Assembly: GCF_003719295.1 (NCBI RefSeq)
Contig: NZ_RFLW01000001.1
Span: forward strand, 1,568,955-1,632,954
Source: Haliea alexandrii
GTDB lineage: Bacteria > Pseudomonadota > Gammaproteobacteria > Pseudomonadales > Halieaceae
DNA length: 64,000 nucleotides
Direction of reading: 5' to 3'
In this document: positions 35,430 through 45,612 of the stretch, in pieces
Layout: every line of letters begins with the position of its first letter
Position numbering within the stretch: the first letter of the stretch is position 1
Program-made: the position numbers and the translations under genes
Notes under the pieces: model-generated
Told to the model about the DNA's origin: nothing
Seen by the model: only the letters and a program-made list of their open reading frames with translations
Databases searched by the model: none

Positions 35430-36155
35430 ATGCCACAGGCTTCAGGCGACAAAAAGTATAAACGGATACTGCTAAAACTCAGTGGCGAGGCCCTGACCGG
35501 TAGCGAGAAGTTCGGGATCGATCCCCGCATCCTCGACCAGTTGGCGCTGGAAATCGGGCAGCTGGTGGGTATTGGTGTGCAGGTGGGCATCGTCGTCGGC
35601 GGGGGCAACCTGTTCCGGGGCGCGGCGCTGCAGTCTGCAGGGCTCGACCGGGTAACCGGTGACCACATGGGTATGCTGGCAACCGTGATGAACGCGCTGG
35701 CCCTGCGTGATGCGCTGGAGCGGTCGAATATTGCGACACAGGTCATGTCTTCCATCCCCATGAGCGGCGTTGTCGATCACTACGACCGGCGCAAGGCCAT
35801 TCGTGCCCTGAGTAACGGCGATGTGGTCATATTCTGTGCCGGCACGGGGAATCCGTTCTTCACCACCGATTCCGCTGCCTGCCTGCGGGGCATTGAAGTG
35901 GATGCCCAGCTGGTAATGAAAGCGACCAAGGTGGATGGCGTATATTCTGCAGACCCGATGAAAGTCAGCGATGCCGTGAAGTACCAGGTGCTGAGTTACG
36001 ACGAGGTACTGGACAAGAAACTGGAAGTGATGGATCTCACGGCGATTTGCCTGTGCCGCGATCACAGCATGCCTGTGCGCGTCTTCAAAATGGAAGATCG
36101 CGGTGCGCTGCTCAGTATCGTGCGCGGTGGCCAGGAAGGGACCCTGATCCAGTAG
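35430..36155 (+). CDS. pyrH: Uridylate kinase (UMP kinase)
   Basis: 241 residues, bacterial-type amino acid kinase fold hexamer that makes UDP. Motifs are [55 protein letters not shown] and [17 protein letters not shown] 35430 has GGGAG upstream; the longer frame from 35391 is not needed. The gene follows the tsf terminator, so it has its own promoter in the gap. Confidence 0.99.
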   Translation: MPQASGDKKYKRILLKLSGEALTGSEKFGIDPRILDQLALEIGQLVGIGVQVGIVVGGGNLFRGAALQSAGLDRVTGDHMGMLATVMNALALRDALERSNIATQVMSSIPMSGVVDHYDRRKAIRALSNGDVVIFCAGTGNPFFTTDSAACLRGIEVDAQLVMKATKVDGVYSADPMKVSDAVKYQVLSYDEVLDKKLEVMDLTAICLCRDHSMPVRVFKMEDRGALLSIVRGGQEGTLIQ

Positions 36156-36183
36156 CCCTATTGCAGCGCAAGGAGATTCAAAG

Positions 36184-36741
36184 GTGATTGAAGATATCAA
36201 AGCCGAAGCCCACGAGCGGATGGAAAAAAGTGTCGAGGCGTTGGTGCATCATTTCAACAAAATCCGCACCGGTCGGGCCCACCCCAGTATTCTCGACGGT
36301 ATCCGCGTCGAATACTACGGCTCCGAATCCCCCCTGAACCAGGTAGCGAATATCAGCGTGGAAGACGCGCGCACGCTCATGGTGACGGCATGGGATCGCT
36401 CCCTCACCCCGAAAATAGAGCGCGCCATTCTCAAGTCGGACCTCGGGCTCAATCCCTCCACTGCCGGTGAGGTGATTCGGATTCCCATGCCAATGCTCAC
36501 CGAGGAGACGCGCAAGGGCTTCACCCGCCAGGCGCGCGCGGAAGCAGAGGCCGCACGTGTTTCGGTGCGTAATGCCCGCCGTGATGCCATGAGCATGCTG
36601 AAAGAGCTGGTCAAGGAGAAGGACATCAGTGAGGACGACGAGCGCCGCGGTCAGGAAGTGGTGCAGAAACTGACCGACAGCTTCACGGACCGCATTGAGA
36701 AAATGCTGGCGGAGAAAGAAGCTGACCTGATGGAAATTTGA
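36184..36741 (+). CDS. frr: Ribosome recycling factor
   Basis: 185 residues, exact family size. It starts at GTG 36184 with AAGGAG nine bases upstream. Signature regions include [44 protein letters not shown] and RNARRDAM. With EF-G it splits post-termination ribosomes. It lies 28 bases after pyrH, in one operon. Confidence 0.99.
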   Translation: MIEDIKAEAHERMEKSVEALVHHFNKIRTGRAHPSILDGIRVEYYGSESPLNQVANISVEDARTLMVTAWDRSLTPKIERAILKSDLGLNPSTAGEVIRIPMPMLTEETRKGFTRQARAEAEAARVSVRNARRDAMSMLKELVKEKDISEDDERRGQEVVQKLTDSFTDRIEKMLAEKEADLMEI

Positions 36742-36754
36742 GTCCGCCGGCCGC

Positions 36755-37525
36755 ATGCCCAGCCGCGAATCACCAGGCCAGCCGGAACACCCCCCGGTCC
36801 CGCGTCATGTCGCCATTATCATGGATGGCAATAACCGCTGGGCACGACGCCAGTCTCTACCCGGTGCCGCGGGGCATCGCGCGGGTGTCGAGGCCGTCCG
36901 CGGTGTGTTGCGTTCCTGTCAGCAGCATGGCATTGAAGTGCTCACCCTGTTTGCCTTCAGCAGCGAAAACTGGGGGCGTCCTCGCCCCGAAGTGCGGGCC
37001 TTGCTCGCGCTGCTCTCGCGGTATCTACGCAATGAGGTCCGCGACCTGCACAAGGACGGTGTGCGCTTGCGCTTCATGGGTGAGCGGCGCCGTTTCAGTG
37101 AGCGGTTGCAGCGCCTGATGGCAAACGCCGAGTTCCTCACCCGAGACAATACGGTAGCCACGGTCGTGCTCGCCGTTGACTATGGCGGCCGCTGGGATAT
37201 TACCCAGGCATCCCGGCAGCTTGCGGCGCGAGTGCAAGCGGGCGCAATGACGGTGGAAGATATCGACGAGTCGTCGCTGTCGCGTGCCATGGCGCTGGGC
37301 GACCTGCCGGCCCCCGACCTGTGTATCCGCACGGGAGGCGATGCGCGCATCAGCAATTTCATGTTGTGGCAGTTTGCCTACAGCGAGCTGTATTTCACGA
37401 CTACGTTGTGGCCCGATTTTGGTGAGCTGGAGTTCGCCCGCGCACTGTCCGACTACGCCCGGCGCGAGCGCCGCTTTGGCTTGCGTGAGTCCGATGCGCT
37501 GGCCTCCGGAGCACAGGATGCTTAA
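36755..37525 (+). CDS. uppS: Isoprenyl transferase (undecaprenyl diphosphate synthase)
   Basis: 256 residues, cis-prenyltransferase that makes the lipid carrier for cell-wall synthesis. The catalytic aspartate is in AIIMDGNNRWA; further motifs are GHRAGVEAVR, LTLFAFSSENWGRP and DLCIRTGGDARISNFMLWQ. The product overlaps cdsA by 8 bases, supporting coupling. Confidence 0.98.
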   Translation: MPSRESPGQPEHPPVPRHVAIIMDGNNRWARRQSLPGAAGHRAGVEAVRGVLRSCQQHGIEVLTLFAFSSENWGRPRPEVRALLALLSRYLRNEVRDLHKDGVRLRFMGERRRFSERLQRLMANAEFLTRDNTVATVVLAVDYGGRWDITQASRQLAARVQAGAMTVEDIDESSLSRAMALGDLPAPDLCIRTGGDARISNFMLWQFAYSELYFTTTLWPDFGELEFARALSDYARRERRFGLRESDALASGAQDA

Positions 37526-38354
37526 ACAACGGGTAGTTACTGCGCTGGCCATGGCGGGCCTCTTTCTGGCCGCGGTCCTGTTCCTGCCGTTGTTCTGGCT
37601 GGCGTGTCTGCTCGCGGCCGTGGTTTGTCTCGGTGGCTGGGAGTGGGCGCGTCTCGCCGGCTGGCAGGCGCCCCTGTCGCGCGCTGTGTATGTCGTGGTA
37701 CTTGGCCTGTTGCTGGCTGCGTTGTTCATTTACGCGGAGCTGGGGTTGGCGCCTCAGCGGGAGCAGGTGCAGCCGGTGCTGGGTATAGCCTGTCTGTGGT
37801 GGTCGTTTTCCCTGCTGTGGGTCAAGAGCTACCCGGCCAGCGCGGTCCTGTGGCGCAGCCGCGTGATGCGCAGCCTCATGGGCCTGCTGATTCTCGCCTG
37901 TGCCTGGCTGGCGGCGGTGTACCTGTTGGCCTTTCCACGCGGCGGCTTGTTGCTGGTCGCCATGGTGGTCATTGTGGCGGTTACAGATATAGGTGCGTAT
38001 TTTGCTGGCACCCGCTTTGGTCGCCACAAGCTTGTCGTGCATGTCAGCCCCGCCAAGACCTGGGAAGGTTTCTGGGGCGGGGTGGCCTGTGCAACGCTGC
38101 TGGCGGTTGCACTGTGGTCACTGTTGCCGGCGCGTATGGCGCACATTTCCCTCGGTGCGGTGATTGCCGTGGTCGTGACCACGGCGCTGGCGTCTGTCGT
38201 TGGTGACCTGACGGTCAGCATGGTGAAGCGTGAAAGCGGCGTGAAAGACAGCGGTTCACTGCTGCCGGGGCACGGCGGGTTGCTCGATCGCCTGGACAGC
38301 CTGTGCAGTGCAGCCCCGGTATTTGCCCTCGGCCTTCTGCTGGCGGGGTGGTAG
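37518..38354 (+). CDS. cdsA: Phosphatidate cytidylyltransferase (CDP-diglyceride synthase)
   Basis: 278 residues, polytopic inner-membrane enzyme converting phosphatidic acid to CDP-diacylglycerol. The signature near the C-terminus is [20 protein letters not shown], preceded by [14 protein letters not shown] and [16 protein letters not shown] 37518 lies inside the end of uppS; a frame from 37284 is antisense-free but unsupported. Confidence 0.96.
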   Translation: MLKQRVVTALAMAGLFLAAVLFLPLFWLACLLAAVVCLGGWEWARLAGWQAPLSRAVYVVVLGLLLAALFIYAELGLAPQREQVQPVLGIACLWWSFSLLWVKSYPASAVLWRSRVMRSLMGLLILACAWLAAVYLLAFPRGGLLLVAMVVIVAVTDIGAYFAGTRFGRHKLVVHVSPAKTWEGFWGGVACATLLAVALWSLLPARMAHISLGAVIAVVVTTALASVVGDLTVSMVKRESGVKDSGSLLPGHGGLLDRLDSLCSAAPVFALGLLLAGW

Positions 38355-38356
38355 CC

Positions 38357-39568
38357 GTGGCGGGGGTGCAGCAGGTAGCAGTGCTGGGAAGCACGGGGTC
38401 AATCGGAGTCAGTACGCTGGACGTGATTGCGCGCCATCCGCAGCGGTTTCGCGCCTGGGCGCTGGCCGCAAACCGGTCGGTCGACACACTCGCCGCACAG
38501 TGCCGTGTGTTTCAACCGCGCTATGCCGTGATGATGGACCCGGACGCGGCCGATACCCTGCGGGCAGTGCTTGAAGGGGAATGCGATACCGAGGTGCTGG
38601 CAGGCCCCGAGGGCTTGCAACAGGTGGCCTCTCACGCCGAGGTCGATGCCGTGATGGCGGCGATCGTGGGTGCGGCGGGGTTGCCATCGACCCTGGCAGC
38701 CGCGGAGGCGGGCAAGCGCCTGCTGCTGGCGAACAAGGAATCTCTGGTCATGGCCGGGCACTTGCTGATGGCGGCCGCGCGCAAGGCGGGTGCCGTTATT
38801 CTGCCCATAGACAGCGAGCACAATGCCATTTTCCAATGCCTGCCGGCAGCACAGGCTGGCGCCCCCGGATTGGAGGGAGTCAGCAAGATTCTCCTCACGG
38901 CTTCCGGCGGGCCTTTTCGCAGCTGGTCGGCTGAGGCCATCGCGGCCGCGACGCCGGCGCAGGCCTGCGCCCATCCCAACTGGTCCATGGGCCGGAAGAT
39001 TTCGGTGGACTCCGCAACCCTCATGAACAAAGGGCTGGAGTTGATCGAAGCCTGCTGGCTGTTTGATGTCGCACCTTCCCGGGTCGACATTGTGGTGCAC
39101 CCCGAGAGCATTGTGCACTCGCTGGTGCAGTATGTAGACGGGTCCGTGCTGGCGCAGCTCGGTAACCCCGATATGCGCACACCCATCGCCTACGGGCTCG
39201 GCTGGCCGCAGCGAATCGATGCGGGGGTCGCGCCGCTCGACCTGGTGGCACTTTCCAGGCTGCACTTTGAGGCCCCCGATGAAGCCCGTTTCCCGTGCTT
39301 GCGGCTGGCGCGAGAGGCGGCCGCTGCCAGTGGCACCGCCATGGCGGTGTGCAATGCGGCAAATGAAATTGCGGTGGAGGCGTTTCTGGCGGGGGGTATC
39401 GGCTTCGCTGCTATTCCCGAGGTGATCGAGGCAACGCTCGCTGCCGTTTCCCCTGTTGAACCCACATCGCTCAACGTGGTCGAAGCAGCGGACCGGGATG
39501 CCCGCGAAGTTGCGGCATGGCATGTGGCGCGCAAAGGCGACCGGCCGAACCCCGGCGGAGAAAAGTAA
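38357..39568 (+). CDS. dxr: 1-deoxy-D-xylulose 5-phosphate reductoisomerase
   Basis: About 403 residues, the first committed step of the MEP isoprenoid pathway. NADPH motif [43 protein letters not shown] and the metal/substrate region [28 protein letters not shown]. The start is one of three GTGs (38348, 38357, 38366). GTG 38366 gives an N-terminus most like the E. coli protein; 38357 lies just after the cdsA stop. It overlaps rseP by one base. Confidence 0.97.
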   Translation: MAGVQQVAVLGSTGSIGVSTLDVIARHPQRFRAWALAANRSVDTLAAQCRVFQPRYAVMMDPDAADTLRAVLEGECDTEVLAGPEGLQQVASHAEVDAVMAAIVGAAGLPSTLAAAEAGKRLLLANKESLVMAGHLLMAAARKAGAVILPIDSEHNAIFQCLPAAQAGAPGLEGVSKILLTASGGPFRSWSAEAIAAATPAQACAHPNWSMGRKISVDSATLMNKGLELIEACWLFDVAPSRVDIVVHPESIVHSLVQYVDGSVLAQLGNPDMRTPIAYGLGWPQRIDAGVAPLDLVALSRLHFEAPDEARFPCLRLAREAAAASGTAMAVCNAANEIAVEAFLAGGIGFAAIPEVIEATLAAVSPVEPTSLNVVEAADRDAREVAAWHVARKGDRPNPGGEK

Positions 39569-40923
39569 TGGATTTGGCCTACACTATCGCAATAACGTTG
39601 CTCACCCTGGGCGTGCTCGTTGCCGTGCACGAGTTCGGTCACTTCTGGGTGGCGCGTCGTTGCGGCGTAAAGGTGTTGCGTTTTTCGATAGGCTTTGGCA
39701 AATCCCTTTACACCTGGCATGACCGCCATGGAACGGAATTCTGTGTGGCGGCCATTCCGCTGGGCGGCTACGTGAAAATGCTCGATGAGCGAGAGGGCGA
39801 GGTGGCTGCGGGCGAGCAGGCGCTGGCGTTCAACCGCAAGCCGGTGTTGCAGCGCATTGCCGTGGTCGCGGCCGGCCCCATTGCCAACTTCCTGCTCGCG
39901 ATCGTCGCCTACTGGTTTCTGTTCATGGCTGGCGAAAGCGGCTACGCGCCGGTTATCGGCGCGGTGAAGGCCGGGTCTGTTGCGGATAGCGCCGGCCTCG
40001 AGGCGGGGCAGGAGATCGTCGCAATTGATGGCGAGGAAACACCGACCTGGCAGGCCCTGAGTTTTCGCCTGCTGGACCGTATCGGCGACACCGGTACCGT
40101 CCACTTCAGCGTCAAGTATCCTGACTCGGGCATGATTTACGAATCCGAGGGCGCCCTGCAGCAGTGGCTGGGCGCAGACGAATCCCCGGATCTGCTGGCT
40201 GGCTTGGGTATCACCCCCTACGCGCCCGCTGTGCCACCGGTGGTAAGCGAGGTTGTTGCCGACAGCCCGGCGGAGCGCGCTGGCCTGATGGCGGGAGACC
40301 GCGTGTTGAGCGCCGATGGCACCCCCATGGCGGAATGGATGGAGTGGGTGGAGTACGTGCGAGCGCGCCCCGGGCAGGTGATCAGCCTGGCGGTGGAGCG
40401 CGGCGATGACACGCTGGCAATGCACATCACCCCCGAAGCGGCAACCCTCGCGGAGGGCGAAACCATCGGCCGTGTGGGTATCGCCGTGTCCATGCCGGAG
40501 TTGCCGGAAGGCATGTTGCGAGAGTTCGAGCGCGGGCCCGTGGCGTCGCTGGGTGCGGCATTTGTGCGCACGGGAGACCTGGTGGGCTTTACTCTCAGCT
40601 CAATCAAGAAGATGATCCAGGGCCTGATCTCGCCAAAAAACTTGAGTGGCCCCATCACCATTGCTAAAGTGGCGTCCGCCTCGGCAAAGTCGGGGCTGGA
40701 GTCCTATATCGGCTTTCTGGCCCTGCTCAGTGTCAGCCTCGGAGTTTTGAATCTTTTGCCCATTCCGGTGCTTGATGGTGGCCATTTGCTGTATTACACC
40801 GTGGAGCTGCTGGCGGGGCGTCCAGTACCAGAAAAGGTGCAAATGGTGGGCTACCAGCTGGGCCTGTTTCTGATTCTCGGGGTAATGGCACTGGCTTTAT
40901 ATAACGATTTCGCGCGCCTGTAG
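39568..40923 (+). CDS. rseP: RIP metalloprotease RseP (site-2 protease)
   Basis: 451 residues. The zinc motif is AVHEFGHFWVARR, followed by a membrane region, two PDZ domains (about 105-190 and 200-290) and the second active-site motif LLPIPVLDGGHLLYY. It cleaves RseA within the membrane during the sigma-E envelope stress response. ATG 39568 overlaps the dxr stop (TAATG) and has GGAG upstream. Confidence 0.97.
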   Translation: MDLAYTIAITLLTLGVLVAVHEFGHFWVARRCGVKVLRFSIGFGKSLYTWHDRHGTEFCVAAIPLGGYVKMLDEREGEVAAGEQALAFNRKPVLQRIAVVAAGPIANFLLAIVAYWFLFMAGESGYAPVIGAVKAGSVADSAGLEAGQEIVAIDGEETPTWQALSFRLLDRIGDTGTVHFSVKYPDSGMIYESEGALQQWLGADESPDLLAGLGITPYAPAVPPVVSEVVADSPAERAGLMAGDRVLSADGTPMAEWMEWVEYVRARPGQVISLAVERGDDTLAMHITPEAATLAEGETIGRVGIAVSMPELPEGMLREFERGPVASLGAAFVRTGDLVGFTLSSIKKMIQGLISPKNLSGPITIAKVASASAKSGLESYIGFLALLSVSLGVLNLLPIPVLDGGHLLYYTVELLAGRPVPEKVQMVGYQLGLFLILGVMALALYNDFARL

Positions 40924-40941
40924 GGTTGGGCAACCCGGGCA

Positions 40942-43590
40942 ATGACACATCAAGGACCTTGGGGTCGGGCCTCACCAGTGGTTGGGACTATTTTGAAAAA
41001 ACGCATTAATCTGCTGCTGGCACTCGCTTTGCTGCTGCTCGCTCCGCTGGGCCAGGCCCAGGACGCCTCCTTCATTGTCGCGGATATTCGCGTGGAGGGT
41101 CTGCAGCGTATTTCCGCCGGCTCCGTGTTTGCCGCGATGCCGCTTGCCGTGGGAGACCTGGTTAACGCCGAGGCCATCCGTGCGGCCTCCCGCAGCCTGT
41201 TTGCGACCGGCAACTTTGACGATATCCGTATCGGTCGGGATGGCAACGTGCTGGTGGTGATTGTTGCCGAGCGGCCGAGTATCAGTGAAATCAATATCGA
41301 GGGTAACAAGGCAATTGAAACCGAGGCGTTGCTCGACGGCCTGCGCGGTGCCGGCCTCGCGATCGGTCAGGTGTTTCAGCGCTCGACCCTGGAAGGCATG
41401 CAACTCGAACTACAGCGCCAGTATGTGCAACAGGGACGCTACGACGCGAACATCGAAACGGAAGTACTGCCCGAGCCGCGCAACCGGGTTGCGATCAATA
41501 TTGATGTGGACGAGGGCACAGTCGCCGCCATCAAGCACATCAACGTGGTGGGCAACGAGGTGTTCAGCGACGAGGAACTCACCGATCTGCTGGAATTGCA
41601 GACGACCGGCTGGTTTTCGTTTTTTACCAACGATGACAAGTATTCCCGCGAGAAACTGACCGGGGACCTGGAGAAGCTCAACTCCTATTACCTCGACCGC
41701 GGTTACCTGCAGTTCACCATCAATTCCACGCAGGTCTCCGTGTCTCCCGACAAGCGCTCGGTCTACATTACCGCGAACGTCACCGAGGGCGAGAAGTTCA
41801 CGGTGAGCAGTGTCGACCTCTCCGGTGATCTGGTGTTGCCCGAAAGCGACCTGCGACGCTTTATTCTCGTGGGGGAGGGGCAGACCTTCTCCCAGCAGCA
41901 GGTCACTTCCACCGAAGAATTCATAACTCGCCGACTGGGCAACGAGGGCTACAACTTCGCCAAGGTCACCGGCATACCGGAAGTGAACGAGGACGAGAAC
42001 ACCGTGGGCCTCAAGTTCTTTGTTGACCCGGGCAAGCGCACCTACGTGCGCCGGATCAGCTTCGAGGGCAACCAGAAAACAGCGGATGAAGTGCTGCGTC
42101 GCGAGATGCGCCAGATGGAAAGCGCGCCGGCTTCTGCCTCGGCGATTGAGCAGTCCCGTATCCGTCTGGAACGGCTGGGGTATTTCAGCAAGGCGACCGT
42201 GGAAACGCCCGAGGTGGCGGGCCACGATGACTTGATCGACGTCGACTTCACGGTGGAAGAGCAGTCCTCCGGTAGCATTGGCGCGAGCTTTGGCTACGCC
42301 CAGGACGCCGGCCTGATCTTCGGCCTGAACCTGCAGCAAGACAACTTCCTGGGCACCGGGCGGCGTATCGGCATTGGCCTCAACTCGTCGCGCTATCAGG
42401 ACCTGTACAACTTCAGCTACACCAACCCCTATTTTACCGAAGATGGCGTGAGCCGTGGTTTCAACGTCTTCTACCGCTCTACCGACCTGTCGGAGATCAA
42501 CGTGGCGCGCTACACCACCGACACCCTCGGTGCAGCGCTCAACTTTGGTTACCCCATCAAGGAGACCCAGCGCCTGGGGTTCAGTTTCGGGGTGGCCAAT
42601 ACGGATATCACCGCCGGTCGCTTTGCCGTGCAGGAGATCAAGGCCAGCCCGCGCCTGATCGATGGCGTAGAGGGCTTCTTCGAGAGCAACCTGTTGCCCG
42701 ACGGTACCTTTTCAGCACCGGAAGTGTTTCGCCCGCTGGAGGAACTGCCTGATGGTGCCCTAACCATTCCCGAGGAGCCCGGGTTCCTCGACCTGAACGG
42801 CGATGAGTACCTCAACTGGACCACGTCGCTGAGCTGGAACCAGTCTACGCTCAACCGCGGTATTCTCGCCACGCGCGGCGAGGCGCAGTCCCTGGTGTTC
42901 GAGGTGGCGGTTCCGGGCTCCGATGCACAGTTCTACAAACTGGTGTACCGCGGTGAGAAGTTCATGCCCATTACCGAGGAATGGATTGTGCGTTTCCGCA
43001 CCGAACTGGGCTACGGTGACGGCTACGGCGATACCACCAACCTGCCGTTCTTCGAGCACTTTTTCTCCGGTGGTTTTGGCTCCGTGCGCGGTTTCGAGAG
43101 CAATACCCTGGGCCCTCGTGGCACCCCGGCGGCACTGTATGACATCAACCAGCCGGTGACCGCGGTTGACGAAGACGGCAATGCGACTGAAGTGGGCGGC
43201 CCCGATGGCAGCCAGTTCGGTTACCGCTACGACCCGAACACCGGCAAGCTGACGTTCAGCGTGCCCGACACCACGCCTGACCCCTTCGGTGGTAATGCCC
43301 TGATTGAAGGCAGCGTCGAATTGCTGTTCCCGTTGCCGTTCCTGAAGGATCGCAGCAAGCTGCGCTCCGCGTTCTTTTTCGATGTGGGCAACGTGTTCAA
43401 CACCAAGTGCTCCAGCAACCAGCTGAACTGCTTTGATATCGATGCGGATGAACTCCGTTACTCGGTCGGTGTCGGTGTTACATGGATTACCGGTTTCGGC
43501 CCCATGAGTTTCAGCCTTGCCAAGCCGCTCAACGAGTCCCCCGAAGATGAGCGCGAGATTTTCCAGTTCACACTGGGTCGGGGTTTCTGA
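40942..43590 (+). CDS. bamA: Outer membrane protein assembly factor BamA
   Basis: Central component of the beta-barrel assembly machine, up to 882 residues. A signal peptide ends at GQAQ, then five POTRA domains (about 45-440) and a 16-strand beta-barrel with the conserved GSVRGF motif of loop 6 and a C-terminal phenylalanine (FTLGRGF). ATG 40942 gives an unusually long n-region; TTG 40993, giving a start at LKKRINLLL with a compact signal peptide, is a likely alternative. It lies between rseP and skp, the canonical order. Confidence 0.97.
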   Translation: MTHQGPWGRASPVVGTILKKRINLLLALALLLLAPLGQAQDASFIVADIRVEGLQRISAGSVFAAMPLAVGDLVNAEAIRAASRSLFATGNFDDIRIGRDGNVLVVIVAERPSISEINIEGNKAIETEALLDGLRGAGLAIGQVFQRSTLEGMQLELQRQYVQQGRYDANIETEVLPEPRNRVAINIDVDEGTVAAIKHINVVGNEVFSDEELTDLLELQTTGWFSFFTNDDKYSREKLTGDLEKLNSYYLDRGYLQFTINSTQVSVSPDKRSVYITANVTEGEKFTVSSVDLSGDLVLPESDLRRFILVGEGQTFSQQQVTSTEEFITRRLGNEGYNFAKVTGIPEVNEDENTVGLKFFVDPGKRTYVRRISFEGNQKTADEVLRREMRQMESAPASASAIEQSRIRLERLGYFSKATVETPEVAGHDDLIDVDFTVEEQSSGSIGASFGYAQDAGLIFGLNLQQDNFLGTGRRIGIGLNSSRYQDLYNFSYTNPYFTEDGVSRGFNVFYRSTDLSEINVARYTTDTLGAALNFGYPIKETQRLGFSFGVANTDITAGRFAVQEIKASPRLIDGVEGFFESNLLPDGTFSAPEVFRPLEELPDGALTIPEEPGFLDLNGDEYLNWTTSLSWNQSTLNRGILATRGEAQSLVFEVAVPGSDAQFYKLVYRGEKFMPITEEWIVRFRTELGYGDGYGDTTNLPFFEHFFSGGFGSVRGFESNTLGPRGTPAALYDINQPVTAVDEDGNATEVGGPDGSQFGYRYDPNTGKLTFSVPDTTPDPFGGNALIEGSVELLFPLPFLKDRSKLRSAFFFDVGNVFNTKCSSNQLNCFDIDADELRYSVGVGVTWITGFGPMSFSLAKPLNESPEDEREIFQFTLGRGF

Positions 43591-43617
43591 TCATTTTTTC
43601 TGACATTGGAGTGTATT

Positions 43618-44136
43618 GTGTCTAAAGTCCTCAAAACCGTATGTATTACCGCCGCACTGTTGCTGCCGACCCTCGGTTGGGCGCAGGGCAAGATCGCCGT
43701 GGTCAACCTGGAGCAGGCTATCCTGCAAACGGACCACGCGCAGAAGCGCCTGACGGCTGAGCGCAGCAACGACGCCTACAAGTCCGACAAGGCGGAATTC
43801 GACCGCCTGAAGGACGAACTGGACAAGATGGTCAAGGACTACCAGAAGGATTCCGCGGTCATGAGTCAGGACCAGCAGTTGTCAGCGCGCCGCAGCCTCG
43901 CCAGCAAGCAGGCTGACCTCGAGCACGTGGCGGGCAAGCTGCAGCAGACGGAGCAAGAGGTAGGGCAGCAGCTGTTGCAGGAAATGTCGCCCAAGGTACA
44001 GGAAGTGCTGCAAGAGCTCATCTCCACCGAAGGCATCGGGCTGTTGTTGCAGCGCGGTTCCGTGATTCACGCAGACGCGGGCTACAGCATTACCGCCAAG
44101 GTCACGGACAAGCTCAACCAGGCCTTCACCGAGTAA
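43618..44136 (+). CDS. skp: Periplasmic chaperone Skp/OmpH
   Basis: 172 residues from GTG 43618, with GGAG eight bases upstream. A signal peptide ending GWAQG is followed by KIAVVNLEQAIL and a long helical coiled-coil arm (LTAERSNDAYKSDKAEFDRL and onward), as in trimeric Skp. It carries unfolded outer-membrane proteins to the Bam complex. Confidence 0.95.
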   Translation: MSKVLKTVCITAALLLPTLGWAQGKIAVVNLEQAILQTDHAQKRLTAERSNDAYKSDKAEFDRLKDELDKMVKDYQKDSAVMSQDQQLSARRSLASKQADLEHVAGKLQQTEQEVGQQLLQEMSPKVQEVLQELISTEGIGLLLQRGSVIHADAGYSITAKVTDKLNQAFTE

Positions 44137-44142
44137 GCCCTT

Positions 44143-45156
44143 ATGCGTACCCTGGGAGAGTTGGCCACATTCCTGGGGGTCGACCTGCGCGGTGACCCAT
44201 CGCTGACGGTGACGGGCATTGCGCCGCTGGGGCGAGCTGATGCGAACCAGTTGTCTTTTCTGGCGAATGCCCGCTACCTGGGGCAGCTGGAACAGACCCG
44301 AGCGGGCGCCGTTATTCTGCGGCCAGACCAGGCCGAGCGCTGCCCCGTCGCCTGTCTGCTTGCAGAAAATCCCTATCTCGCCTTCGCCCGGGCCACCGCG
44401 CTGTTTGTCGATGAAAGCGCCGCTGAGCCCGGCGTTCACCCGAGTGCGACAGTGTCTCCCCGGGCCACGCTGGCTGCAGGCGTGTCAGTCGGTGCCAATG
44501 TGGTGATCGATGCCGGTGCCGACATCGGCGCCAATGTGGTGCTGGGGGCCAATTGCGTGGTTGGCGAGCGCTGCCGTATCGGCGCGGGTACGCGCCTGCA
44601 CCCCGGCGTTGTGCTCTACTGCGATGTGGTGATCGGCGAGCATTGCACGCTGCACGCCAATGCAGTGCTCGGCGCCGACGGCTTTGGTTTTGCCCCCAGC
44701 CCCGAGGGTTGGCAGAAAATTCATCAACTCGGTGGCGTCCGCGTTGGTGATCGCGTGGAGATCGGCGCCTGTACTACGGTTGATCGTGGCGCCCTGGAAG
44801 ACACCGTGGTTGAGGACGGCGCGATTATCGATAACCTGGTGCAAATCGCCCACAATTGCCACATCGGCAAAAATACCGCGATAGCCGGTTGCACGGGGCT
44901 GGCGGGAAGCACGATTATAGGCGCGAACTGCACGCTCGCGGGTGGCGTTGGTGTTGTTGGTCACGTCGAAATCTGCGACAACGTGCATGTCACGGGTATG
45001 ACCATGGTTACCAAGTCCATTACCGAGCCCGGTTCCTATTCGTCGGGAACACCGATGGCCTCCACCCGGGACTGGAAGCGCAGCGCTGTGCGTTTTGCAC
45101 AGTTGGACAGCATCCAGAAGCGCCTCGCGGGACTGGAAAAACAGCAACAACAGTGA
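44143..45156 (+). CDS. lpxD: UDP-3-O-(3-hydroxyacyl)glucosamine N-acyltransferase
   Basis: 337 residues. An N-terminal uridine-binding domain (LGELATFLGVDLRGDP, LSFLANARYL) is followed by a left-handed beta-helix of hexapeptide repeats and the catalytic histidine region QIAHNCHIG. It performs the third step of lipid A synthesis. It lies 6 bases after skp. Confidence 0.98.
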   Translation: MRTLGELATFLGVDLRGDPSLTVTGIAPLGRADANQLSFLANARYLGQLEQTRAGAVILRPDQAERCPVACLLAENPYLAFARATALFVDESAAEPGVHPSATVSPRATLAAGVSVGANVVIDAGADIGANVVLGANCVVGERCRIGAGTRLHPGVVLYCDVVIGEHCTLHANAVLGADGFGFAPSPEGWQKIHQLGGVRVGDRVEIGACTTVDRGALEDTVVEDGAIIDNLVQIAHNCHIGKNTAIAGCTGLAGSTIIGANCTLAGGVGVVGHVEICDNVHVTGMTMVTKSITEPGSYSSGTPMASTRDWKRSAVRFAQLDSIQKRLAGLEKQQQQ

Positions 45157-45180
45157 TCGTGGGGGACCCGCAGTTTGATC

Positions 45181-45609
45181 ATGGACATTTCCGAAATTCG
45201 TAACCATTTACCGCACCGTTATCCCTTTCTGCTCGTGGATAGGGTGCTGGAGCTGAACCTTGGCGAGTCCATCGTCGCCTGCAAGAACCTCACCATCAAC
45301 GAGCCTTTTTTCAACGGTCACTTCCCGGAGAAACCTGTTTTCCCCGGCGTCATGTTGCTGGAAGCGATGGCCCAGGCGGCGGGCATTCTGGGGTTCAAAT
45401 CCATGAATAAAACCCCGGCCGATGGCTCCATGTACTACTTTGTCGGCGCCGATGACCTGCGCTTCAAACGCCCCTGTGTGCCGGGCGATCAGGTCATGTT
45501 GCGGGCGAAGATCCTCTCCGATCGGCGCGGCATCTGGAAATTTGCGGTCAGTTCCGATGTCGACGGTGCCCTGTGCGCCTCTGCCACGATTCTCTGTGCC
45601 GATCGCTGA
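45181..45609 (+). CDS. fabZ: 3-hydroxyacyl-ACP dehydratase FabZ
   Basis: 142 residues, hot-dog fold. The catalytic His and Glu are in [21 protein letters not shown]. The N-terminus [20 protein letters not shown] is diagnostic. ATG 45181 is preferred over the TTG six bases upstream. It dehydrates beta-hydroxyacyl-ACP in fatty acid synthesis and lies within the lipid A genes, as in most gammaproteobacteria. Confidence 0.98.
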   Translation: MDISEIRNHLPHRYPFLLVDRVLELNLGESIVACKNLTINEPFFNGHFPEKPVFPGVMLLEAMAQAAGILGFKSMNKTPADGSMYYFVGADDLRFKRPCVPGDQVMLRAKILSDRRGIWKFAVSSDVDGALCASATILCADR

Positions 45610-45612
45610 GCC

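Noticed and set aside
38399-39523. 374-residue frame antisense to dxr
   Set aside because: Opposes a complete dxr with all active-site motifs; composition is not protein-like.
41410-42339. 309-residue frame antisense to bamA
   Set aside because: Opposes the POTRA region of bamA; no recognised domain.
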